From Bacteroidales bacterium (GTDB lineage Bacteria > Bacteroidota > Bacteroidia > Bacteroidales > UBA1715): 7,959 bases of DNA. Under the pieces are notes generated by a model. It was not told the origin of the DNA and ran no database searches. It worked only from the letters and a program-made list of their open reading frames with translations. The number at the start of each line of letters is the position of its first letter. Within the stretch, counting starts at the first letter, position 1. The stretch covers positions 1 through 7,959 of the forward strand of contig JAISIO010000062.1 of the NCBI GenBank assembly GCA_031262005.1, written 5' to 3'. Shown here one piece after another: positions 1 through 5,522 of the stretch. A program made the translations under genes and the position numbers.

Positions 1-3000
1 TAGGGGTAATAGCCGTGCCTGTGCACACTGCTTGTGTTGCTGTGCCTGCTGCTGAACTGAGGTCTAAGGTTGCAGGTTCGCAGGGGGGGCATTTGTAGGT
101 GGTGGTTAGTTTTATGCGATTACATTCGTTTGCTACCGATTTGGAGAATGTAAGATTGTAAAAAGCACTGCCGCTTAGAGTACCGTTTTGTATTCGCACG
201 TTACTGGTTGCTTTGTCCATATTTCGAGAATCAACCCGGTGCAAAGTAGTACCTCCAACATTATCAAATTCACTACCATAGTTTTGCATGAGGGCATCAA
301 TATTATCAAAATTACCAGTAATTACAACCATATAAGTGCCTGCCGGAATTATGAAATTAGGATCTAATGCTAATGTTGCCGATTTTGTTTCGCCTTTTTC
401 TAAAGAAACACTCGTAGCAGAAGCTGCATATAACATAGGGTCTGCAAATCTATTATTTGCATCTTGTTCTCGTATGTTAAAGATATATGGCGTAACAGAA
501 AAACTTCTTGGATTATTACTATCTCTATTTTTGAAATCAATATCCAGAGATTCTAATGCCACACCTTCAAGAACTTCTAAAGTCATACCATAATAATAAC
601 TATTGAAGTTGAACGTTGACCCAGTTGCTGTTGGTGTTGCCCCCAAAGCTCCTTTCATTATCGTTTTATCTTCCAAATAAATATTGTAGGTGGTATCGGT
701 ACCTACTATTACTTCTACTTGGTCGCCGGGTACACAGTAGGTAGTACTGCCGTTGCTGGAAGCAATCGAAACTGTTCCTACACCTGCTGCGGTTGTTCCA
801 GTTTCTCGTTGATACACTTCAAACTCACTATCGGCAGGCGAACCTGTGTACGTTCCGTTTGCATAGTTCGATGCGAAAACGAAACAAATTTCTTCGCTTG
901 CGGTTGGTGTTTTTGGGTCGGCAATACATACTTCATTACCAAGATTTTCAGCAGGGGCTATATTTACTTGCACGGTAACTTTATCAAATCGTTGACATTC
1001 TGTACGATTGTCTACGGTTTCAATCACTTTTGCCCAGTATGTTTGCGTTCCGGCAGCAGTAGCGGTAACAGAATATGTTGTGCCGCTGATAGTAGATGTA
1101 GCTGCCGCTGATGGTTGTGCTATTTGGTTAAACCATTGCGTTGTGCATTCTGCCGAAGGCGCAGGTGTTGCGCTTAATTCTACCGTTTCGCCTATACACA
1201 ATGTTATGGTTTTTGCTCCCGGCACTTTGTCGTTCGCTATTTTTACCGAAGGTGGTGTAAGACATGGACAGTCTAATGTTACAATCAACGGAAGCGATAT
1301 AGAAACATCGTTACATTTTTCTGCACTTGAAGGATTTGGGTTGGTGAGGAATGGCGTTAAGTACGTTTGATTAGCTACTATTATTCTAAAATATACTTCC
1401 TGATTCCCTTTGTGAGAGGTTAATGCTTCGGTTAGTGAAGATGTTGTTTTGATTGCCGAAGCAGCACTTCCGCCAATATTTTGCCACGTTGTTCCATCGT
1501 AGCTGTATTGATATAAATAGCGCAAATTGGCATTACCACCATAATAAGCATCTAACAAATCATTTTGAGGAGCTGCAAGAGTAACCGAATTTTTGTCGCA
1601 AATGGTGGTATCTCTATTTAATGTTGATAAATTGGAGTAAATATCTACTGTAGGAGGTGTACAAATACGGAATATAATATCGTCAACCAATAAGTCGTTA
1701 CCGGCAGTCCAGTTTTCTCCCCGACTATCAACAACTAATCGAGCCGATGTATTTCCTGCTGGTAGAATAATATCGTCTATTTTTAGTTTTCTCCACCCTT
1801 GGTCTGTTGCTGTTAAACTTGACGATACTCGACCTAATTGAGCACCTCCGGGAACAGAATATAGAATCAAATCAACTTGTGGTGGTGTTGTGCTGTTCAC
1901 ATAACTTGCGTTGGCAATCGATACCTCCATAAACAGTTTTTTGTCATCGCACAGTCCTGTAATAGTTTGGTCGTAAATAGGACCTTTAAAAGGCGAATTC
2001 GGATTTAGAAACAAAAAACCTCCATTCGCATTACCCGAAGCATCGCCCGATAAACCGCCGGTTTTCCAAGGTCCCGAGGTTGTGTGCAGTACACAAAGAA
2101 TTTCATTGTTTTCAAAACTACCACCTGCAATTGTAGGTCCTGGTACGGTATAAGCAGTTGCCGCCTTAGGGTTTCCGTCTTTATCTTCGTATGATGTTGC
2201 ACTCAGAAATGTTCCGAAATCTTCATGGAAAATAGTTTTACGCGAAGAACTTACGCCCGGTGCTAATTCACAACATTTTACAGTTGTTACGTTAATTATT
2301 TCGGAAACTACACCATCTACTGTACAGCGGTAATAATACGTTTTGTCAACTTTGGATAGAATATTTTTAGTTGTACCTTCCGTAGTCCAGCCGCTTGTAC
2401 CGTTGGTCGAACGCTCCCATTTGTATGTAGAACCGTAATATTCTCGGTCTAATTCAAGCCGCACTTGTTCGCCTTCGCACACCTCCGCACCTTGACTGGA
2501 AATGATTTTAGGATTTAAGCAGCCGGTAACTTTTATATTGGAAAAACCGATAAGCATACAAGAAGCATAATTATAACCTGATTTAACAGCGTATGTAAAA
2601 CCTGTTTGAGTAGCAGGTAATGTTACACTCACAGTTATAGTAAATTTCCCATTTCCTAATGCTGATTTTATGCTTTGGTCTTTTGTATAACCTGTTGCCC
2701 AATTGGCACTATTTCCGTTATTTGTTTGAGGGTCAAATAATATTTGTAATTTGGGGTCGTTTGTGGAATTGCTCACTCCTTTGCAGGCATTTGATGCAGT
2801 ACTGTTTAATAAATACCCTTCGAGAGTAACGGTAACTGTACTACCTGCTTTCAATCCATTCACTTCGTAGGAAAATAATTCGGCATTTGTTCCTCTACCG
2901 CCAATTATCATCATTGATTCATCAATGTCTAAAATTTCTTCATCAACAAGAATAGGATTATCAACCATTACATAAAAAGGATCGCTACCAACTTTGGTAG

Positions 3001-3220
3001 TTTCTGTTATCATACCAACTGGTGTACTGAGTTTATTCCCCGAAGGACCAAGCTGCTGTGTGCTGTTAATATCGCGATAGTCATCGGCAGCCGTTGGCGA
3101 AGCATCGAACGTGGAGCCACCAACTGTTGTGGTACACGTTTGCGCCTGCACTGAGTTGATACCCACAACACACACAATGCTTATTAATAGGATTTTGATA
3201 CAATTTTTTGTTGTTTTCAT
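1..3220 (-). CDS. Large modular secreted/cell-surface protein with Ig-like domains (partial, C-terminus beyond window)
   Basis: The reading frame from ATG at 3220 down to the left edge has no stop, giving 1073 residues with the C-terminus missing. Residues 1-26 are a signal peptide: Lys-rich start, hydrophobic core ILLISIVCVVG, probable cleavage VQA|Q after residue 26. I then see a beta-rich region (about 30-230); an Ig-like domain (about 234-318, CLNPKIISS to a Cys-Cys pair); a jelly-roll/MAM-like domain (about 330-520) ending in GNDLLVDDIIF, a pattern common in Bacteroidota surface proteins; Ig-like domains at about 521-655 and 656-766; an unassigned beta-rich stretch (about 767-1040); and, after CPPC (1044-1047), the start of another repeat (TATQAVCTGTAITP) resembling Bacteroidota PKD-like repeats. 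Such proteins are usually exported by the type IX system through a C-terminal sorting domain, which would lie outside the window, so this is inference. No catalytic motif was recognised; an adhesin or structural role is likely but unproven. Plus-strand frames across this region are shadows. Confidence 0.88.
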   Translation of the reverse strand, partial: MKTTKNCIKILLISIVCVVGINSVQAQTCTTTVGGSTFDASPTAADDYRDINSTQQLGPSGNKLSTPVGMITETTKVGSDPFYVMVDNPILVDEEILDIDESMMIIGGRGTNAELFSYEVNGLKAGSTVTVTLEGYLLNSTASNACKGVSNSTNDPKLQILFDPQTNNGNSANWATGYTKDQSIKSALGNGKFTITVSVTLPATQTGFTYAVKSGYNYASCMLIGFSNIKVTGCLNPKIISSQGAEVCEGEQVRLELDREYYGSTYKWERSTNGTSGWTTEGTTKNILSKVDKTYYYRCTVDGVVSEIINVTTVKCCELAPGVSSSRKTIFHEDFGTFLSATSYEDKDGNPKAATAYTVPGPTIAGGSFENNEILCVLHTTSGPWKTGGLSGDASGNANGGFLFLNPNSPFKGPIYDQTITGLCDDKKLFMEVSIANASYVNSTTPPQVDLILYSVPGGAQLGRVSSSLTATDQGWRKLKIDDIILPAGNTSARLVVDSRGENWTAGNDLLVDDIIFRICTPPTVDIYSNLSTLNRDTTICDKNSVTLAAPQNDLLDAYYGGNANLRYLYQYSYDGTTWQNIGGSAASAIKTTSSLTEALTSHKGNQEVYFRIIVANQTYLTPFLTNPNPSSAEKCNDVSISLPLIVTLDCPCLTPPSVKIANDKVPGAKTITLCIGETVELSATPAPSAECTTQWFNQIAQPSAAATSTISGTTYSVTATAAGTQTYWAKVIETVDNRTECQRFDKVTVQVNIAPAENLGNEVCIADPKTPTASEEICFVFASNYANGTYTGSPADSEFEVYQRETGTTAAGVGTVSIASSNGSTTYCVPGDQVEVIVGTDTTYNIYLEDKTIMKGALGATPTATGSTFNFNSYYYGMTLEVLEGVALESLDIDFKNRDSNNPRSFSVTPYIFNIREQDANNRFADPMLYAASATSVSLEKGETKSATLALDPNFIIPAGTYMVVITGNFDNIDALMQNYGSEFDNVGGTTLHRVDSRNMDKATSNVRIQNGTLSGSAFYNLTFSKSVANECNRIKLTTTYKCPPCEPATLDLSSAAGTATQAVCTGTAITP

Positions 3221-3265
3221 AACTATACTATTATTAGTTTTTATTCATTTTTTTCTTGAAGATTA

Positions 3266-3273
3266 CAAAGATA
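3266..3273 (-). promoter_or_regulatory. Probable -7 element of the surface-protein promoter
   Basis: Read on the minus strand this is TATCTTTG, an exact match to the Bacteroidota primary-sigma -7 consensus TAnnTTTG. It would start transcription near 3259, leaving a leader of about 40 nt before the ATG at 3220. No good TTTG -33 box lies 19 bp upstream; the region there is TATG-like and overlaps a palindrome. That suggests a weak or regulated promoter. Confidence 0.55.
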
Positions 3274-3280
3274 CTATAAA

Positions 3281-3296
3281 TATGATTTACATCATA
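3281..3296. promoter_or_regulatory. Palindrome TATGAT-TTAC-ATCATA, candidate operator
   Basis: Two perfect 6-bp arms flank a 4-bp spacer. The core TGAT-N4-ATCA has the architecture of Crp/Fnr-family sites. Its centre lies about 30 bp upstream of the predicted start of the surface-protein transcript, overlapping the expected -33 region, where a bound protein would compete with sigma. The match to a known site is only by shape, and a 6-bp palindrome in AT-rich DNA can arise by chance. Confidence 0.3.
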
Positions 3297-3335
3297 CCAT
3301 AATATGACGAAAAAAGTGAGAAAAGGTTGCATGAA

Positions 3336-3375
3336 CGATTAATCGATTAATCGGCTAATCGACTAACTGACTAAT
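3336..3375. repeat. Degenerate 8-bp tandem array, five units
   Basis: Five consecutive 8-bp units read CGATTAAT, CGATTAAT, CGGCTAAT, CGACTAAC and TGACTAAT (consensus CGAYTAAT). The first two are identical and the others drift by one to three bases. The array lies upstream of both divergent promoters. It has no spacers and no coding potential that I can support. Confidence 0.85.
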
Positions 3376-3401
3376 TGGTGTTTATTGGGAACTTCTAAAG
3401 A

Positions 3402-3491
3402 TTTAACTCCTATAGCTCCTATAGCTCCTATAGCTCCTATAGCTCCTATAGCTCCTCTAACTTCTCTAACTTCTTTAACTCCTCTAACTCC
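3402..3491. repeat. 9-bp tandem array, ten units, core TATAGCTCC x5
   Basis: Ten contiguous 9-bp units: one TTTAACTCC, five identical TATAGCTCC (3411-3455), then TCTAACTTC twice, TTTAACTCC and TCTAACTCC. The homogeneous core with degenerate edges is the usual pattern of a minisatellite that expands by slippage from its centre. On the minus strand each unit reads GGAGCTATA, so a GGAG recurs every 9 nt. A minus-strand open frame here (3363-3545, repeating Gly-Ala-Ile) exists because 9 is a multiple of 3, and I do not regard it as a gene. The array is outside both predicted transcripts, roughly 100-190 bp upstream of the rpmE2 start and 140-230 bp upstream of the surface-gene start. Confidence 0.93.
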
Positions 3492-3552
3492 TTTAAAATT
3501 TTGAGCACCGCCCGTTAGTCTACTCAATTTGTTAAAAAAACGCAAAAAATGT

Positions 3553-3583
3553 TTTGCAGGTAAAAAATAAACGTCTATATTTG
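3553..3583 (+). promoter_or_regulatory. rpmE2 promoter (TTTG-N19-TATATTTG)
   Basis: TTTG at 3553-3556 and TATATTTG at 3576-3583 are separated by exactly 19 bp, an exact fit to the Bacteroidota housekeeping-sigma consensus (-33 TTTG, -7 TAnnTTTG). The predicted start is near 3590, giving a leader of about 38 nt. The leader is A/T-rich before the ATG and has no Shine-Dalgarno sequence, which is normal for this phylum. A strong unregulated promoter suits a ribosomal protein gene. Confidence 0.82.
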
Positions 3584-3627
3584 CAGCCCAAAAGAATAAA
3601 GAATACGGATTTTTTAAAAGTAATATA

Positions 3628-3885
3628 ATGAAAAAAGGAATTCATCCAGAATCGTATCGCTTAGTAGCGTTCAAAGATATGTCAAACGATCAAGTGTTTA
3701 TTTCGCGTTCGGCAGCTCCTGCAAAAGAAACAATTGAAGTTGACGGTGTAGAGTATCCGGTAGTAAAATTAGAGGTTTCGAGTTATTCTCACCCATTCTA
3801 CACAGGTAAAATGAAATTTGTGGACACTGCAGGTCGTGTTGATAAATTCCGCAACAAATACAAAGCTCATTTGGAAAAAAAATAA
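3628..3885 (+). CDS. rpmE2: 50S ribosomal protein L31, type B
   Basis: The 85-residue product is a structural protein of the large ribosomal subunit, located at the central protuberance near the inter-subunit bridge. Family hallmarks are the opening MKKGIHPESYRLVAFKDMSN, the middle EYPVVKLEVSSYSHPFYTGK, and the end VDTAGRVDKFRNKY followed by a Lys-rich tail. It contains no cysteine at all, so the zinc-binding CXXC motif of type A L31 is absent and this is the zinc-independent form. Length and full span match the family, and the start fits the family N-terminus. The gene has its own consensus promoter 45 bp upstream of the ATG and its own terminator, so it is probably monocistronic. In organisms with both L31 types the B form is often zinc-regulated; no Zur-like operator is evident here, in keeping with it being the main L31. 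Confidence 0.97.
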   Translation: MKKGIHPESYRLVAFKDMSNDQVFISRSAAPAKETIEVDGVEYPVVKLEVSSYSHPFYTGKMKFVDTAGRVDKFRNKYKAHLEKK

Positions 3886-3907
3886 AACATTCTTAAATGT
3901 ATACTGT

Positions 3908-3942
3908 AAAAAGCTGTTCCGCTATGGAGCGGCTTTTTTTTT
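3908..3942 (+). terminator. Intrinsic terminator of rpmE2
   Basis: A 13-bp stem pairs 3908-3920 with 3926-3938 around the 5-nt loop GCTAT, with two G-U pairs in the RNA. The right arm runs into nine T residues (3934-3942). It begins 22 bp after the rpmE2 stop codon. The A-tract on the left would also let it work in part on the other strand, but no minus-strand gene ends here. Confidence 0.93.
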
Positions 3943-4047
3943 AATGAACAATGAACAATGAACAATGAACAATGAACAATGAACAATGAACAATGAATAA
4001 TGAACAATGAACAATGAATAATGAACAATGAATAATGAACAATGAAC
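3943..4047. repeat. 7-bp tandem array, fifteen units of AATGAAC/T
   Basis: Fifteen contiguous 7-bp units make exactly 105 bp and start at the base after the terminator T-run. Twelve read AATGAAC and three read AATGAAT (units 8, 11 and 13). Because 7 is not a multiple of 3, the frame cycles every 21 bp; a minus-strand open frame (3867-4058) with a Ser-Leu-Phe-Ile-Val-His-Cys repeat is a by-product and not a gene. Near-identity of the units points to recent expansion or ongoing slippage. Confidence 0.95.
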
Positions 4048-4055
4048 AAGAAAAT

Positions 4056-4118
4056 CATTAACCACTACACTCTAATCACTACACTCTAATCATTAACCAC
4101 CAACCACTAACCATTAAA
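4056..4118. repeat. Second, degenerate 7-bp array (CAYTAAC-like), nine units, abutting the glmU-like start
   Basis: Nine 7-bp units can be read without gaps: CATTAAC, CACTACA, CTCTAAT, CACTACA, CTCTAAT, CATTAAC, CACCAAC, CACTAAC and CATTAAA. Within them CACTACA-CTCTAAT forms a perfect 14-bp direct repeat (4063-4076 and 4077-4090). The block ends 4 bp before the ATG at 4123. With the preceding array and an 8-bp joint, repeats fill 3943-4118, leaving no room for a recognisable TTTG/TAnnTTTG promoter. Confidence 0.75.
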
Positions 4119-4122
4119 AAAA

Positions 4123-5283
4123 ATGAATTACATTCTTTTCGACACCGCCGCCCGCAAACAGTTGAAACCTCTGACTTTTACCCGCCCGATTGCTGAATTG
4201 CGTTGCGGAATTCTGCGCATTTCCGAAAAATGGAATCTGCGTTTGAACACTATCTGTTCGTGGAAAACGCAGGAGTATTTGCAACAAAAATTTCCGCTTG
4301 TAACGGCTGATGATTCTATTTTTATCAACGCCACAGTGTTGCCCACCGATGAACTGGTTGAAGCAATTCGTAACTTGCCGAAAGAAATCGCTCTTATGAA
4401 AAATGGCGAAGTGATAGCCGCCCGTGGTAAAGACTACGAAACGCTTACTTCTACTGCCGAATTTCAAGGCGATGTGCAGCAAATTCTCCACCCATGGCAT
4501 ATATTTATGTATAATGGTGAGCAAATAAATGTTGATTTTGAGTTGCTTACCGCCGGACGGACTTCGCAAACATTAAGCGATACAAATACCGTTTTGGGTG
4601 TAGAAAATATTTTTGTAGAAGAAGGTGCCGAAGTGGAATGTGCTGTGCTGAACGCACGAAATGGCAAAATGTACATTGGCAAAGATGCTCACATTATGGA
4701 GGGGGCAGTTATTCGTGCACCCTTTGCTTTGTGCGAACACGCCACTGTGAAAATGGCGGCAAAAATATATGAAGACTGTACCGTTGGTACATACTGTAAA
4801 GTAGGCGGAGAGTTGCAAAATTCGGTGCTTACGGGCTATTCCAACAAAGGACACGATGGCTATTTGGGCAATTCGGTGCTTGGCGAATGGTGCAATTTAG
4901 GTGCTGATACCAACAATTCCAATCTAAAAAACGATTATTCCGAAGTAAAAGTGTGGAACTATGCTACGCAACGATTTATGAAAACCGGATTACAATTTTG
5001 CGGTCTCATTATGGGCGATCATTCAAAATCGGCAATCAATACCGCCTTCAACACTGGTACAGTGGTGGGGGTGAGCAGCAATGTGTATGGCGCAGGGTTT
5101 CCACGCAATTTTGTTCCGTCGTTTTCACGTGGCGGCGCCGAAGGAATGCAGGAATATGTGTTAAAACAAGCCTGCGACACTGCCGCTCGTGTGTTTGCCC
5201 GCCGAGGCAAAGAATTTGACGAAACGGAACGAGATATTTTTACACATATTTTTGAAGAAACGCAGCAGTTTCGTCGGTTTTAG
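4123..5283 (+). CDS. GlmU-like sugar-1-phosphate nucleotidyltransferase / left-handed beta-helix acyltransferase
   Basis: The 386-residue product resembles the alternative GlmU family of Bacteroidota, proposed to make UDP-GlcNAc from glucosamine-1-phosphate for peptidoglycan and other envelope glycans. The N-terminal part (1 to about 150) opens with NYILFD, then LKPLTFTRPIAELRCGILRISEKW (7 to 37 region); the R-x-G-I-L ... E-K-W pattern stands where classical enzymes have GxGTRM. Residues 157-325 contain hexapeptide-type turns of a left-handed beta-helix (GAEVECAVL, KDAHIMEGAVI, DCTVGTYCKVGG). His244 in GHDGYLGNSVLG lines up with the catalytic His of E. coli GlmU acetyltransferase (HLTYLGD), followed by GADTNNSNLKN. 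The C-terminus (about 340-386) is a charged helical tail. It is cytosolic, with no signal or membrane segment. The start is preceded only by an A-rich run, and its upstream space is all repeats. Sugar specificity, and whether both activities are present, cannot be told from sequence. Confidence 0.88.
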   Translation: MNYILFDTAARKQLKPLTFTRPIAELRCGILRISEKWNLRLNTICSWKTQEYLQQKFPLVTADDSIFINATVLPTDELVEAIRNLPKEIALMKNGEVIAARGKDYETLTSTAEFQGDVQQILHPWHIFMYNGEQINVDFELLTAGRTSQTLSDTNTVLGVENIFVEEGAEVECAVLNARNGKMYIGKDAHIMEGAVIRAPFALCEHATVKMAAKIYEDCTVGTYCKVGGELQNSVLTGYSNKGHDGYLGNSVLGEWCNLGADTNNSNLKNDYSEVKVWNYATQRFMKTGLQFCGLIMGDHSKSAINTAFNTGTVVGVSSNVYGAGFPRNFVPSFSRGGAEGMQEYVLKQACDTAARVFARRGKEFDETERDIFTHIFEETQQFRRF

Positions 5284-5307
5284 TTTTTTTTCTCATGGTT
5301 ATTGAAT

Positions 5308-5401
5308 AGCCCAATAGGGCTGAATATGAATAACCGTATGCAAGTGCAACGCAGCTTACGGACAGAATGTCAACTCCCACCTCAACCCCGAAGTGGGTTG
5401 A
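5308..5401. repeat. Cluster of three inverted repeats, possible dispersed palindromic (REP/RAYT-like) element
   Basis: Three consecutive inverted repeats fill this non-coding stretch. The first is AGCCC/GGGCT with an AATA loop (5308-5321). The second joins CCGTA..AG to CTTACGG (5334-5361) as a 7-bp stem with a 4-nt bulge. The third is a perfect 7-bp stem, TCAACCC/GGGTTGA, with loop CGAAGT (5382-5401). None is followed by a T-run, so these are not ordinary terminators. From memory, similar AGCCC-N4-GGGCT-GAATATGAATAACC strings recur between genes in Bacteroidota, which suggests a multi-copy palindromic element. That is a recollection and not a search result. The remaining 120 bp to lon show only a weak promoter-like site. 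Confidence 0.5.
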
Positions 5402-5449
5402 ACTGCATTGAATTGAAAGTTGAAAATTCTGCAAAAAAGGAATTGCTTC

Positions 5450-5477
5450 TTTGGCACAACAATTGCACATATACTTG
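5450..5477 (+). promoter_or_regulatory. Weak candidate promoter for lon
   Basis: TATACTTG at 5470-5477 matches TAnnTTTG in all but one base and would give a leader of about 40 nt. A TTTG lies at 5450-5453, but the spacer is 16 bp and not the usual 19, so only the -7 box is credible. No heat-shock-type operator (CIRCE or HAIR) is visible. Confidence 0.3.
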
Positions 5478-5522
5478 CCCAACAAAAAAAATACTATTTA
5501 CTGACAAATTGACTGATTTATT

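Noticed and set aside
336..1370. Plus-strand open frames (336-593, 719-1111, 793-978, 1008-1370)
   Set aside because: They are antisense to a continuous 1073-codon frame with a signal peptide and domain-like composition; their products are low-complexity or Cys-rich shadows with no family resemblance.
2005..2202. Minus-strand open frame of 65 codons
   Set aside because: It lies in another frame inside the large surface-protein gene and has no recognisable features.
3111..3302. Plus-strand open frame with a hydrophobic, membrane-like stretch
   Set aside because: It is the complement of the surface protein's signal-peptide region and promoter; the hydrophobicity comes from AT-rich antisense sequence.
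3363..3545. Minus-strand 60-codon frame encoding Gly-Ala-Ile repeats
   Set aside because: It is generated by the 9-bp tandem array, whose length is a multiple of three; no promoter, family resemblance or non-repeat core.
3867..4058. Minus-strand 63-codon frame with Ser-Leu-Phe-Ile-Val-His-Cys repeats
   Set aside because: It is translation of the 7-bp array and runs antisense through the rpmE2 terminator and its 3' end.
3336..4118. Possible CRISPR array
   Set aside because: The repeat units are 7, 8 and 9 bp, directly abutting with no unique spacers, and no cas gene is present.
5257..5290. Possible terminator of the glmU-like gene (GAAAC/GTTTC stem then T-run)
   Set aside because: The 5-bp stem lies inside the coding region and is separated from the T-run by about 11 bases, so it does not have intrinsic-terminator geometry.
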